A stretch of 64,000 bases of DNA from HLUCCA09 sp038745585 (GCA_038745585.1 JBCDLH010000005.1:62001-126000); one strand, 5' to 3'. Positions 34,674-43,615 are shown, numbered from the stretch's first letter. Numbers and translations are program-made. Notes: generated by a model from the sequence alone, not told the origin.

Positions 34674-35147
34674 TCAATTCCCGCCCCTACGTGACGCAAA
34701 GCCGGAAGGGGCGCAAGCGGGGCCTTCGATCCGCTGATAGAGCGAACGGGCCCGGTACGCTTTGCGCGGGCCCGTGACGTCCCAAACCACTGTCCAATCC
34801 GGCCAGGCGGAGAAATCATAGGTCCCCGCATAGGTGTCGGGCGGGCAGTCATGGCGCGTTGCAGGGCGCGCTGCGAGTTCAAAGGTATGAAATGGGCGCC
34901 CATCTGCGAAGCGCACCTGCATCCGTCCCTCCTCCACGCTCCAAAAGTAACGCCGCGCGCCGGCAAGGGGTGCCCGCCCCGGAAGGCGCAGCTCCCCAGC
35001 CTCGTCGTAGCAGAGCCGCCGTCCCTTCCAACGAAACGTGGCGACACCTGAAAACCGGCCCCACTCACGCGCGCGTCGATCCTCGATCTCCCGTTCGAGC
35101 CGCCATTCCCCAGTGAGCGCTGCCAGAAAGCTTTTAGGGTCTGTCAC
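34674..35147 (-). CDS. DUF6314 domain protein
   Basis: A 157-residue protein matching DUF6314, a small beta-rich, lipocalin-like domain of unknown role. Visible landmarks are GEWRLERE near the N-terminus, the ATFRWKGRRLCYDE strand and the PDTYAGTYDF segment near the C-terminus. I place the start at GTG 35147. The open frame continues 56 codons upstream, but that part contains a copy of the dispersed intergenic repeat and is unlike a protein domain. It ends 17 bp before bioY, so the two are probably cotranscribed. Confidence 0.65.
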   Translation of the reverse strand: MTDPKSFLAALTGEWRLEREIEDRRAREWGRFSGVATFRWKGRRLCYDEAGELRLPGRAPLAGARRYFWSVEEGRMQVRFADGRPFHTFELAARPATRHDCPPDTYAGTYDFSAWPDWTVVWDVTGPRKAYRARSLYQRIEGPACAPSGFASRRGGN

Positions 35148-35246
35148 CGCCGCCCTGTCCTCAGCCCCAGCATCCCCAGTCCCGCATGTCCCACTCAAGT
35201 CTTCGCGGCCTGCGCCATCATCAGCCCTGTCAGAGCCCGCCGCCTC

Positions 35247-35280
35247 GCTTCTTCTTGCTTCAAATATCGTCGCCGAAGGC
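35247..35280 (+). repeat. Dispersed intergenic repeat, copy C
   Basis: GCTTCTTCTTGCTTC, AAATATCGTCGCCG, AAGGC, between the DUF6314 and purB genes. It shares the TTCTTCTTGC...AAATATCG core with copies B and D. Confidence 0.75.
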
Positions 35281-35371
35281 ATCCAACATCTCCTGTTGCG
35301 CGCCACGCCGACCATGGACGCGCCCGGCGCCGCCGTCTAGGAGCGGGGCACGCCTCAGAGAAGAGACACCG

Positions 35372-36676
35372 ATGATCCCTCGCTACAGCCGTCCGGACAT
35401 GGTCGCCATCTGGTCGCCGGAGACGAAGTTCGGCATCTGGTTTGAGATTGAGGCCCATGCCTGCGACGCGCAAGCGGCACTTGGCGTGATCCCCAAGGCC
35501 AATGCCGAGGCGGTGTGGAAAGCCAAGGATGTCGCCTTCGACATCGGACGTATCGATGCTATCGAGCGCGAGACCAAGCACGATGTCATCGCGTTTCTGA
35601 CGCACCTGGCCGAAATCGTCGGCGCGGAGGAGGCGCGTTTCGTCCACCAAGGCATGACCTCTTCGGATGTGCTCGATACCACGTTCAATGTACAGCTCGC
35701 CCGCGCGGCCGACCTTTTGATTGCCGGCATCGAGGGTGTTCTCGCAGCGCTCAAAGCCCGCGCGGAAGAGCACAAATACACAATCCGGATCGGACGCTCC
35801 CATGGCATCCATGCCGAGCCGACGACGATGGGCCTGACCTTTGCGCGCTTTTATGCCGAGCTCGACCGGGGGTTGGCCCGCCTCCGGGCCGCACGAGCCG
35901 AGATCGCCACCGGGGCCATCTCGGGCGCCGTCGGGACGTTTGCGAATATCGACCCTGCGGTCGAGGCCCATGTCTGCGCCCAGATGGGTCTCGCCCCCGA
36001 GCCGATTTCGACCCAAGTCATCCCGCGCGACCGGCACGCGATGTTCTTCGCCACGCTCGCCGTGATCGCGTCGAGCCTCGAAAACATCGCAACCGAAATC
36101 CGCCATATGCAGCGGACCGAGCTGCGCGAGGCCGAGGAGTTCTTCTCCAAGGGCCAAAAGGGCTCAAGCGCTATGCCGCATAAGCGCAACCCTGTGCTGA
36201 CCGAGAACATCACCGGTCTCGCCCGCCTCGTCCGCATGGCCGTTACACCGGCGCTCGAAAACGTCACGCTCTGGCACGAAAGAGATATCTCGCATTCCTC
36301 GGTCGAGCGCGTGATCGGACCGGACACGACCGTCACCCTCGATTTCGCGCTGCACCGGATGCGCGGCGTGATCGAGAACCTGCTGATCTACCCCGACGCG
36401 TGTCGTGCCAACCTTGAGGCGACGCGGGGGCTCGTCCACTCCCAACGTGTGCTTTTGGCCCTGACGCAGGAGGGTCTGAGCCGGGAGGCTGCATACGCTG
36501 CCGTGCAACGTAACGCGATGCGGGTTTGGACCGAGGGCGCCGATTTCCGCGCCGAGCTCAAGGCAGACAGCGAGGTGTGTGCCGCGCTTGAGGCAAGCGC
36601 AATCGACGCGCTTTTCGATCTCGACTACCACACCAAGCATGTCGACACGATCTTTGGCCGCGTCTTTGGTGTCTGA
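35372..36676 (+). CDS. purB: Adenylosuccinate lyase
   Basis: PurB splits SAICAR and adenylosuccinate, releasing fumarate, in purine synthesis. The 434-residue protein has the signature loop GSSAMPHKRNP, the conserved TSSDVLDT, and GRSHGIHAEP with the catalytic histidine. Translation starts at ATG 35372 (MIPRYSRPDM), preceded by AGAGAAGAG; the open frame extending upstream is not PurB-like. Length is typical for the bacterial short form. Confidence 0.96.
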   Translation: MIPRYSRPDMVAIWSPETKFGIWFEIEAHACDAQAALGVIPKANAEAVWKAKDVAFDIGRIDAIERETKHDVIAFLTHLAEIVGAEEARFVHQGMTSSDVLDTTFNVQLARAADLLIAGIEGVLAALKARAEEHKYTIRIGRSHGIHAEPTTMGLTFARFYAELDRGLARLRAARAEIATGAISGAVGTFANIDPAVEAHVCAQMGLAPEPISTQVIPRDRHAMFFATLAVIASSLENIATEIRHMQRTELREAEEFFSKGQKGSSAMPHKRNPVLTENITGLARLVRMAVTPALENVTLWHERDISHSSVERVIGPDTTVTLDFALHRMRGVIENLLIYPDACRANLEATRGLVHSQRVLLALTQEGLSREAAYAAVQRNAMRVWTEGADFRAELKADSEVCAALEASAIDALFDLDYHTKHVDTIFGRVFGV

Positions 36677-36836
36677 CGCACGCCGGTGAGCGGCCACGTC
36701 TAGGGTCTGCAAACTTGCGCGGCAGGGTGCCTTTTCCACACGCTACGGCACGGCACAGAGCCATGCGCGCAATATTCTTCTTGGCGCATGCCGCGCTCGT
36801 GCTACCCTCGCGACACTTCACAAACAGGAGAGACCT

Positions 36837-37007
36837 ATGCGACTGAAGACGACGTTTGCCGCCCTCGCGCTGGCCGCCCTGCCCACCATGAGCTTTGCCA
36901 TGGGCTGCAACTGGGATCACGCTCCGACCTCGACCGTCACGATCTGTGAGGAAGGCCAGACCTATGATGTCACGACCGGGACCTGCGTGACGCAAGCCAC
37001 CTCCTAA
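36837..37007 (+). CDS. Small secreted cysteine-containing protein
   Basis: A 56-residue protein. The start MRLKTTFAALALAALPTMSFA is a clear Sec signal peptide (about 1-21). The mature part (about 35 residues) has three cysteines: one near its start (MGCNWD) and a C-EEGQTYD-x6-C unit reminiscent of a minimal chitin-binding type-2 (CBM14) half motif. A CAGGAG site lies 8 nt before the ATG, and a strong hairpin follows the stop. Similar tiny secreted proteins occur beside purB in related genomes as I recall. Function is unknown. Confidence 0.7.
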   Translation: MRLKTTFAALALAALPTMSFAMGCNWDHAPTSTVTICEEGQTYDVTTGTCVTQATS

Positions 37008-37030
37008 GAGCCCAATCCCCAAGTAGATCC

Positions 37031-37070
37031 GTGCCCCGTCCGGCCGACCGCGCCGGCGGGGCACTTTCGT
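37031..37070 (+). terminator. Intrinsic terminator after the small secreted protein gene
   Basis: GTGCCCC (37031-37037) pairs with GGGGCAC (37058-37064), with an inner CCGGC/GCCGG stem, followed by TTTCGTTTG. A strong GC-rich hairpin with an interrupted T-tract. Confidence 0.7.
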
Positions 37071-37200
37071 TTGTTCGTGTTCGTGTTCGAACGGTCGCGC
37101 TGGGATGGCGCTTGCACGCACCGAAAGCTTCAGGTCTTCGCCAACGCAATCTTAACTGCTGCCGCCTACCGTCCGCCGGCATTCTCACCGGAGCATACGC

Positions 37201-38268
37201 GTGTCGGCCAGCCTGCCCTCGTTTCCCCAAATGGGCGCCGCCCCCTTGGGCGGTACATCGGTCGTGTCGGGCCCCCTGACCCAGAAGCAGAAGGCCGCCG
37301 TGATTGTGCGCCTGTTGATTGCCGAAGGCGCAAAACTCCCGCTCGACACGCTCCCTGACGCGATGCAGGAGGCTCTGACGGCCGAGATGGGGGCGATGCG
37401 TCGGATCGACCGAGATACGTTGCGTGCGGTTATCGAAGAGTTTGCGGGGGAGCTCGATTCGATCGGTCTCCATTTTCCGGGCGGGATCGCCGGCGCGCTT
37501 GGCCTCCTCGAAGACCATATTAGCCCCGCGACCGCTGCCCGGCTCCGGCGCGAAGCGGGCGTGGCCGCGAAGGGCGATCCATGGGAGCGGATTTCGGGCA
37601 TCGCGCCCGAGCGGCTGGTCGAGGTCTTGGAGCAGGAAAGCATCGAGGTTGGCGCGGTGCTCCTTGCCAAGCTCGAAACGCGGCGTGCGGCGGAACTGCT
37701 GTCGATGCTCCCCGGAGACCGGGCGCGCGCCCTCTCCTATGCGCTCTCCAAGACGAGCGCGGTCGACCCCGACACCGTGCGCCGCATCGGTCTTTCGCTC
37801 GCTGCCCAGCTTGATGCCGAGCCGGTTCGCGCCTTCCCCGACGGCCCCGTGCAGATGGTGGGCGACATCCTCAACGCCGCACGTTCCACCACGCGCGACG
37901 ATGTGCTGGAGGGCCTCGACGCCGAGGATGCCGAATTTGCCGCCGAAGTGCGTCGCGCGATCTTTACCTTTGCCAACATTCCCGAACGCATCGACAAGCG
38001 CGACGTGCCGCGTATCGTCAAGGGCCTCGACCCGGCCTTGCTGCGCACCGCGCTTGGTTACGCGCTCCAAGACGCGACACTAAAGCCCTCGGCGGACTTC
38101 GTGCTCGACAACATGTCAAAGCGGATGGCAGACGCCCTGCGAGAAGAGATCGAGGACGCCGATACGCCCAACGCCCATGACGGCGATGCGGCCGCAGCCG
38201 CCTTTATCGCCGAGGTCCGCGCCCTCGCCGAAGCGGGCGAGGTCTTGCTGCTAGCTGGGGCGGACTAG
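37201..38268 (+). CDS. Divergent FliG-like flagellar motor switch protein
   Basis: A 355-residue protein whose C-terminal third (about 235-320) follows the FliG-C pattern: RAIFTFANIPERIDKRDVPR, LDPALLRTALGYALQD, then FVLDNMSKRMADALREE. The middle shows FliG armadillo-type helices. FliG forms the rotor ring against the stator. The start is a GTG at 37201 with GGAG upstream. No other flagellar gene is nearby, so this may be a second or orphan FliG. The N-terminal 25 residues are unlike the family. Confidence 0.75.
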   Translation: MSASLPSFPQMGAAPLGGTSVVSGPLTQKQKAAVIVRLLIAEGAKLPLDTLPDAMQEALTAEMGAMRRIDRDTLRAVIEEFAGELDSIGLHFPGGIAGALGLLEDHISPATAARLRREAGVAAKGDPWERISGIAPERLVEVLEQESIEVGAVLLAKLETRRAAELLSMLPGDRARALSYALSKTSAVDPDTVRRIGLSLAAQLDAEPVRAFPDGPVQMVGDILNAARSTTRDDVLEGLDAEDAEFAAEVRRAIFTFANIPERIDKRDVPRIVKGLDPALLRTALGYALQDATLKPSADFVLDNMSKRMADALREEIEDADTPNAHDGDAAAAAFIAEVRALAEAGEVLLLAGAD

Positions 38269-38337
38269 AGCAGGCAGAGCAGCCAGGCACTGGGCGCACC
38301 CTTGCCGCTGCGGGCGGACTTGCCTATCCCGCCCGCC

Positions 38338-39303
38338 ATGCGCGCCTCTTCTGCACCCGACCCGGCCGCGATGACAGGCAGCTTTGCCGACCGCCTGCAA
38401 AACATCGCGGTGCGCGGCCTCATCGGCGCGGCGTTGGCGCTTCCCTTTGCCTGGCGCGTCCGAGCCTTTGGGTGGTTGACGGCGCGCGGGATTGCGCCGC
38501 TCACAAAACTCGGCCCGCGCATCGACGAAAACCTATCCTTCATCTACCCCGAAATGCCCGTCGCGGCGCGAAAACGCCTCGGCCGCCTCTCGGCTGACCG
38601 GACCGGCCGGCTGATGATCGAGCTCTATTCCTGGCGCGATCTCGACCGCCGCATGGCACATGTTACACCGACCGGGCCGGGCTGGCCCGTGTTTCTCGAG
38701 GCGACAGACGCCGGTCGGCCCATCCTCCTGATGACGGGGCATTTCGGGAATTACCTCGCCGCGCGCGCCTGTCTCATCCGCCGTGGCCACGCGATTGGAG
38801 GCTTCTATCGACCGATGGAAAACCGCTACTTCAACCGCCATTATGTGGCAGCGATGGCCGCGACGGGCGGCCCGGTCTTTCCCGATACAGCCTCGGGCAC
38901 AAAGGGCCTCATCCGCTTTCTTCGCAGAGGCGGCGCTGCGATGTTGCTCAATGACCTCTACATTGGCTCGGGGGTCGACCTGCCCTTTCTGGGCCAGCCC
39001 GCGATGACCTCGACCTCACCTGCCGAAATCGCGGCCCGAACCAATGCCCTCATGATCCCTATCTGGGGCGTTCGGCGGGCCGATGGCGTGTCCTTTACGG
39101 TCGAGCTCGACGCCCCGCTGCCCTTGGGCGACGCCACCGAGGCGACCCGTGCGTATAATGCCGCGGTCGAGGCGCGTATTCGCGCCGATCCCGCGCAATG
39201 GTTTTGGATGCATCGCCGCTGGAAAAGAAAATGGAACAAAGGCAGAGCGTTGGGAGATGACCTTCATCCCGCGCAACTGCCAAAGCGCCGCTCCCGTCTC
39301 TAG
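38338..39303 (+). CDS. LpxL/LpxM-family lysophospholipid acyltransferase
   Basis: A 321-residue inner-membrane acyltransferase of the lipid A lauroyl/myristoyl transferase family (HtrB/MsbB). One N-terminal hydrophobic segment (about 25-45) is followed by the catalytic HX4-type motif TGHFGNY and a conserved FYRPMENRYFN. The C-terminus holds WFWMHRRWKRKW, typical of the family. The most probable acceptor is Kdo2-lipid A or an ornithine/lyso lipid. No ribosome binding site distinguishes ATG 38338 from ATG 38371, so the start is uncertain. Confidence 0.85.
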   Translation: MRASSAPDPAAMTGSFADRLQNIAVRGLIGAALALPFAWRVRAFGWLTARGIAPLTKLGPRIDENLSFIYPEMPVAARKRLGRLSADRTGRLMIELYSWRDLDRRMAHVTPTGPGWPVFLEATDAGRPILLMTGHFGNYLAARACLIRRGHAIGGFYRPMENRYFNRHYVAAMAATGGPVFPDTASGTKGLIRFLRRGGAAMLLNDLYIGSGVDLPFLGQPAMTSTSPAEIAARTNALMIPIWGVRRADGVSFTVELDAPLPLGDATEATRAYNAAVEARIRADPAQWFWMHRRWKRKWNKGRALGDDLHPAQLPKRRSRL

Positions 39304-39338
39304 GGATTCCTGCTCCGCGGCGCCCGAGGGGGGTTAAC

Positions 39339-40718
39339 ATGGCGGCACGCGCGCGGTACTCCCGCGCCATGACCCAACCGCTTCACGTTATCGGCGGCGG
39401 CATGGCGGGCTCTGAGGCCGCTTGGCAAGCCGCACAGGCCGGCATCGACGTCGTCTTGCACGAGATGCGACCCAAAGTCGGCACGTTCGCGCATCACACG
39501 GGCCACTTGGCCGAGATGGTGTGCTCAAATTCCTTCCGCTCGGACGATGACGAGAACAACGCGGTGGGCCTCCTCCATTGGGAGATGCGCGCAGCGGGAG
39601 GGCTTATCATGGCGATGGCGGATCAGCATGCCTTGCCCGCGGGCGGCGCGCTCGCGGTCGACCGAGAGCCCTTCGCCGAAGCCGTGACTCGCCACATCGC
39701 GGCCCATCCACGGATCACGCTCCGTTCTGAAGAGGTCACCACGCTGCCGGACGGCCCTGCGATTGTCGCCACGGGGCCGCTCACGTCGGGTGCTCTGGCC
39801 GATGCCATCGCCTCGGAAACCGGCCAGTCTTCCCTCGCCTTCTTCGACGCGATCGCACCGATCGTTTATGCCGACAGCATCGACATGTCCCAGGCGTGGC
39901 GGCAATCGCGCTATGACAAGGGCGACACCGAGGAAGAGCGTACCGCCTATATCAACTGTCCGCTGACGCGCGACGCGTATGAAGCCTTCATCGACGCGCT
40001 GCTCGCCGCAGACGTGACCGCGTTTAAGCCTGGCGAGACGGCACAGTACTTCGATGGTTGTCTCCCGATCGAGGTGATGGCCGAACGCGGACGCGAGACC
40101 CTGCGCCACGGCCCGATGAAGCCCGTGGGCCTGACCAATCCGCACGACCCCGAGACCAAGCCTTGGGCCGTCGTTCAGCTTCGCCGAGACAATGCACTCG
40201 GCACGCTATACAACATCGTCGGCTTCCAAACGAAGATGAAGTACGGTGCACAAACCACTGTTTTTAAAATGATTCCTGGGCTTCAGGAGGCGCGATTTGC
40301 GCGTCTCGGCGGGATCCATCGCAACACCTTCCTCAACGCGCCGACCCTCCTCGACGGTGAGATGCGGCTTCACTCTCGGCCGAACATCCGCTTTGCTGGA
40401 CAGATCACCGGGGTCGAAGGGTATGTCGAGTCGGCTGCTATGGGCCTCCTGGCCGGGCGCCTCTCGGCCGGCGAGCTTTTGGGCCAACCGCACCCTCCCG
40501 TTCCGTCGACGACCGCCATGGGCGCGCTTCTGGCCCATATCACGGGCGGAGCGGAGGCCAAGACGTTCCAACCGATGAACGTCAATTTTGGCCTCTTCCC
40601 CCCGGCAGATGCGCGCGGGGGCCGGCGTGGACGGCGGGAGCGTTACCGCGCGTATACCGACCGCGCGAAGTCGGACTGGACCGCGTGGCTCGACGCGGCG
40701 TCGCGCGCTGCCGCCTAA
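39339..40718 (+). CDS. trmFO: Methylenetetrahydrofolate-tRNA-(uracil-5-)-methyltransferase TrmFO
   Basis: TrmFO makes m5U54 in the T-loop of tRNA from methylenetetrahydrofolate and FADH2. The 459-residue protein has the FAD-binding VIGGGMAGSEAAWQ near the N-terminus, a CSNSFRSDDDENNAVGLL block, NCPLTRDAYE, and a C-terminal QITGVEGYVESAAMGLLAG. The ATG at 39339 has an AGGGGGG site. Homologs usually begin at the ATG ten codons later (MTQPLHVIGGG), which lacks one. The gene is complete. Confidence 0.93.
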   Translation: MAARARYSRAMTQPLHVIGGGMAGSEAAWQAAQAGIDVVLHEMRPKVGTFAHHTGHLAEMVCSNSFRSDDDENNAVGLLHWEMRAAGGLIMAMADQHALPAGGALAVDREPFAEAVTRHIAAHPRITLRSEEVTTLPDGPAIVATGPLTSGALADAIASETGQSSLAFFDAIAPIVYADSIDMSQAWRQSRYDKGDTEEERTAYINCPLTRDAYEAFIDALLAADVTAFKPGETAQYFDGCLPIEVMAERGRETLRHGPMKPVGLTNPHDPETKPWAVVQLRRDNALGTLYNIVGFQTKMKYGAQTTVFKMIPGLQEARFARLGGIHRNTFLNAPTLLDGEMRLHSRPNIRFAGQITGVEGYVESAAMGLLAGRLSAGELLGQPHPPVPSTTAMGALLAHITGGAEAKTFQPMNVNFGLFPPADARGGRRGRRERYRAYTDRAKSDWTAWLDAASRAAA

Positions 40719-40779
40719 ACCCACTATGCCGCGCCTCGAGCCGGGGATCGCGACACGCAACAGCCCAGAACGGGGAGCC

Positions 40780-41391
40780 ATGTCCAAAAAGTTCCTGCCC
40801 GAAGTCTATACCGAGGAAGCACGCCGGGACATCCACGGTCTCTATCAGGCGTGGGCCGGAAGCTATGAGGCTGAACTCGCTGAAAACGAATACAAAACGC
40901 CGGGTCGCGTCGCCGCCGCGCTGAAGGCGACCGACACGCCACACGACGCACGCATTCTCGATTACGGCTGTGGCACGGGGCTTGGTGGCGAGGCTCTCGT
41001 GGCGGAGGGCTTCACCCTGATCGACGGGACGGACATCTCCGCCAATATGTTGGCCGAAGCAGAGGCCAAACAGATTTACGGCCGGCTCTGGCTCGCCGAT
41101 CGCGAGGCGCCTGTCGCCATTCCCCCGGCCGAGTACGCCGTGATCGCGGCGATCGGTGTCATCAGCCCCGGCGCAGCACCCGCCTCGTACCTGCAGGTTC
41201 TATCGGCCGCCCTCGAGCCCGGCGGCCGGCTCACATTCTCGTACAACGATCACGCGCTGGCCGCCGAGGAGTATATGGATGCCTTGGCAGACTTGCCCTC
41301 CTACGGGGCAAAGATGATCTTTGAGGAATTCGGCGAGCATCTCGTCGGGCTTGGGAGCAAGTCGTCCGTCTATGTCTTTGAAAAGGCGTGA
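40780..41391 (+). CDS. Class I SAM-dependent methyltransferase
   Basis: A 203-residue methyltransferase with the SAM-binding glycine motif ILDYGCGTGLGGEAL (about 59-73) and the acidic DGTDIS (about 84-89). It is of the small-molecule type rather than RNA-specific, and the substrate cannot be read from the sequence. The start at 40780 is preceded by GGGGAG. Its stop overlaps the gluQRS start by 4 nt (GTGA). Confidence 0.87.
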   Translation: MSKKFLPEVYTEEARRDIHGLYQAWAGSYEAELAENEYKTPGRVAAALKATDTPHDARILDYGCGTGLGGEALVAEGFTLIDGTDISANMLAEAEAKQIYGRLWLADREAPVAIPPAEYAVIAAIGVISPGAAPASYLQVLSAALEPGGRLTFSYNDHALAAEEYMDALADLPSYGAKMIFEEFGEHLVGLGSKSSVYVFEKA

Positions 41392-42269
41392 CTTACCGCA
41401 CCCGCTTCGCACCAAGCCCGACGGGCCCGCTGCATCTCGGCCACGCCTATTCGGCGCTGCTCGGTGCGGCACGCGCTGAGGGCCATGGCGGGGAGTTTCT
41501 GCTGCGAATTGAAGATCTTGACCGCGCCCGTTCACGTGAAACTTGGGAAGCCCAGATCCATGAAGACTTGACGTGGCTCGGGGTGTGCTATCCGCGCCCG
41601 GTCTTGCGCCAGTCCGAGCGCCCGGGTGCCTATCAACGGGCTTTGGACGCGCTTTGGGCGGCCGGGCTGCTCTATCCTTGCACGTGCAAGCGGCGCGATA
41701 TCGAGGCCGCTGTGTCTGCGCCACAGGAGGGTGCTCCAATGCACGGGCCCGATGGCTTGGTCTATCCCGGCACCTGTCGCAAGGCGCCCTCCGGCCCGAT
41801 GCCCGATGGGGTCGCGCTTCGCCTCAACATGGCTCTGGCGCTCGACCATGTCGGGCCGCCTGACTGGATTGAAACCGGGGCCGGCCCTCGGGGCGAACAC
41901 GGACACATTGGTGTGAGCCGGGCCGATATGCTCTCAAGGATCGGCGACATCGCCGTGCGTCGACCTCAGATGGGCGCCGCCTATCACCTGGCCGTCGTTG
42001 TCGACGACGCGTTCCAGGGCATCACGGAGGTTGTGCGTGGCGAAGATCTCTTTGACGCAACGGCGATTCACGTGCTTTTGCAGCGGCTTCTGGGCTCTGC
42101 CTCCCCTCAGTATCACCACCACCGTCTGGTCCGTGACGAGACCGGTAAGCGCCTCGCCAAACGTCACGACGCGCGCGCGATACGCACACTCCTGAACGAG
42201 GGCAGCACCCCGGACGACATTCTTGAATTGATCGGCCTGGACCCGCCGAAATGCGAGAGCATCAAATGA
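41388..42269 (+). CDS. gluQRS: Glutamyl-Q tRNA(Asp) synthetase
   Basis: GluQRS attaches glutamate to queuosine at position 34 of tRNA-Asp. The 293-residue protein is a GluRS catalytic core without the anticodon domain. It shows the FAPSPTGPLHLGH HIGH-type motif (7-19), a zinc site of CTC...YPGTC type (about 100-130) and the KRLAKRHD equivalent of KMSKS. It starts with GTG 41388 overlapping the methyltransferase stop. It is convergent with hisI, 37 bp apart. Confidence 0.93.
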   Translation: MTYRTRFAPSPTGPLHLGHAYSALLGAARAEGHGGEFLLRIEDLDRARSRETWEAQIHEDLTWLGVCYPRPVLRQSERPGAYQRALDALWAAGLLYPCTCKRRDIEAAVSAPQEGAPMHGPDGLVYPGTCRKAPSGPMPDGVALRLNMALALDHVGPPDWIETGAGPRGEHGHIGVSRADMLSRIGDIAVRRPQMGAAYHLAVVVDDAFQGITEVVRGEDLFDATAIHVLLQRLLGSASPQYHHHRLVRDETGKRLAKRHDARAIRTLLNEGSTPDDILELIGLDPPKCESIK

Positions 42270-42306
42270 GCCTCGGCGCATAGGGATCTAGAAATGAAAA
42301 CCGTTT

Positions 42307-42687
42307 TCAACTTTGATCACGGGACGACCCGTCCATGGGCTCGGACAGGACCGTGACACCGTCATCACGCACTGCGCGGTAAAAGCAGCTCCGCCTTCCC
42401 GTGTGACACGCCGCGCCCGTTTGCTCGATCAAGAGCAAGAGACAGTCGGCATCACAATCAAAACGCATTTCGACCAAGCGCTGTGTGTGCCCGGATGTCT
42501 CTCCCTTCGTCCAAAACGCTTTTCTCGAACGCGACCAATAAGTTACGCGCCCGGTCTCAAGTGTGCGTCGGACCGATTCTGCAGACATCCACGCCATCAT
42601 CAAGACGTCGCCGTTCTGCGCGTCTTGTGCAATCGCCGGGATGAGGCCGCGCGCGTCGAAGACCAAAGTTTCGGGATCAAAGGACAC
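42307..42687 (-). CDS. hisI: Phosphoribosyl-AMP cyclohydrolase
   Basis: HisI opens the purine ring of PR-AMP in the third step of histidine synthesis. The 126-residue protein has the magnesium-binding DCDADC and the C-terminal zinc motif CHTGRRSCFYR. I set the start at GTG 42687 because AAGGAGG lies 5-11 bases before it; an in-frame start 23 codons upstream has none. hisE is not fused or adjacent. It is divergent from the NifU-like gene. Confidence 0.94.
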   Translation of the reverse strand: MSFDPETLVFDARGLIPAIAQDAQNGDVLMMAWMSAESVRRTLETGRVTYWSRSRKAFWTKGETSGHTQRLVEMRFDCDADCLLLLIEQTGAACHTGRRSCFYRAVRDDGVTVLSEPMDGSSRDQS

Positions 42688-42765
42688 GGCGCCTCCTTTC
42701 CAAGGCCTGAGGCCAAGACTATTGTTCACGGGCGACATCTGGAGCCCCAACACCAAGAGGCAGCG

Positions 42766-43215
42766 ATGGCCAGCGACACAGACCTCGTCAAGCTCTATTC
42801 CGGGCGCATTCTCGCATTGGCGGCCGACATCCCTCGGGTGGGCCGGCTGAATGCCCCGTCCGCGTCATCACGCCAACAATCGCCTCAGTGCGGCTCAACC
42901 GTAACGGTAGATCTCGTCATCGACGCGAGCGGGCGCATCGTGGACTTTGCCCAGGACGTGCGCGCCTGTGCCCTTGGGCAGGCGGCGGCTGCGGTGCTTG
43001 GGCGATCAGTCATCGGGCAGACACGAGCGGAGCTGGACGCCGCACGCCAGGCCCTTCGTCGGATGCTGAAAGAGGACGGTTCGCCCCCGCAGCCGCCTTT
43101 CTCCGAGCTCGAAGTGTTGCGTCCGGCGCGAGAATTCGTGAACCGCCATCCATCGATCCTGCTCGCCTTTGACGCGGCGTGTGATGCTCTTGCGCAAGCT
43201 GAACACGCTGCATGA
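42766..43215 (+). CDS. NifU/IscU-like iron-sulfur scaffold protein
   Basis: A 149-residue protein of the NifU N-terminal/IscU fold. Cluster-ligand candidates are the cysteines in QCGSTVTVDL and VRACALGQAAA; the third conserved cysteine is only approximately matched by DAACDAL near the C-terminus. It may assemble or carry an Fe-S cluster, or regulate assembly. No isc or suf gene is adjacent. An AAGAGG site precedes ATG 42766. Its start faces the hisI start across 78 bp. Confidence 0.8.
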   Translation: MASDTDLVKLYSGRILALAADIPRVGRLNAPSASSRQQSPQCGSTVTVDLVIDASGRIVDFAQDVRACALGQAAAAVLGRSVIGQTRAELDAARQALRRMLKEDGSPPQPPFSELEVLRPAREFVNRHPSILLAFDAACDALAQAEHAA

Positions 43216-43246
43216 GCGTTGCCCTCTAAAATACTGATCCAATTCC

Positions 43247-43281
43247 AAAAAAGGCCGCCACGTCTAGTCGACGTGGCGGCC
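43247..43281 (-). terminator. Intrinsic terminator of the SOS-box transcript
   Basis: A perfect 11-bp stem, GGCCGCCACGT (43253-43263) and ACGTGGCGGCC (43271-43281), with a 7-base loop. On the minus strand it is followed by six T (A-run 43247-43252 on plus). The plus direction has no T-tract, so it ends the leftward transcript. Between it and the small gene, 43282-43439 shows nothing I can name. Confidence 0.85.
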
Positions 43282-43439
43282 AGTTGTGCGTCTGATCCAT
43301 CAGGCCACTGCGGGGACAGCAGTGCAGAAAGAGGACAATCGCGCAGCCCGTGTTGGGAACCAGGCCGCGCATGCCGGATGACAGACCGCAGGCAGATCGA
43401 AACGCGACGCAAAATGCGCAGCGTCAGTGTTGGTTGGGC

Positions 43440-43559
43440 TTAGAGCACAAGGGGCAAATGCAGGCTTGAGACGAGCAAGACCATCAATGCGACACACCCA
43501 ATTGCGTCGGCGGCAATGCCGTCGGCACGGCAAGCCACGCGCTTAAAGTCTTTCCACAT
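43440..43559 (-). CDS. Predicted SOS-induced 39-residue membrane micro-protein
   Basis: ATG 43559 is preceded by GGAGGGTGGC, an excellent ribosome binding site, and the frame ends in TAA at 43440. The product starts MWKDFKRVACRADGIAAD and then forms one hydrophobic helix to the C-terminus (IGCVALMVLLVSSLHLPLVL). A LexA-type box lies 57-71 bp upstream and an intrinsic terminator 159 bp downstream, making a self-contained transcription unit. The size and design recall Caulobacter SidA, a 29-residue SOS-induced inner-membrane division inhibitor. Homology is not claimed. Confidence 0.65.
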   Translation of the reverse strand: MWKDFKRVACRADGIAADAIGCVALMVLLVSSLHLPLVL

Positions 43560-43615
43560 GCCACCCTCCATTCGCTTGTTGCCAATTTGTTCTCATATCC
43601 GCGTGGGCGTGTAAA

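Noticed and set aside
42295..42309. TGAAAAC-C-GTTTTCA palindrome between gluQRS and hisI.
   Set aside because: It has no loop or T-tract, overlaps the hisI stop, and sits at a convergent gene boundary with no gene start to regulate.
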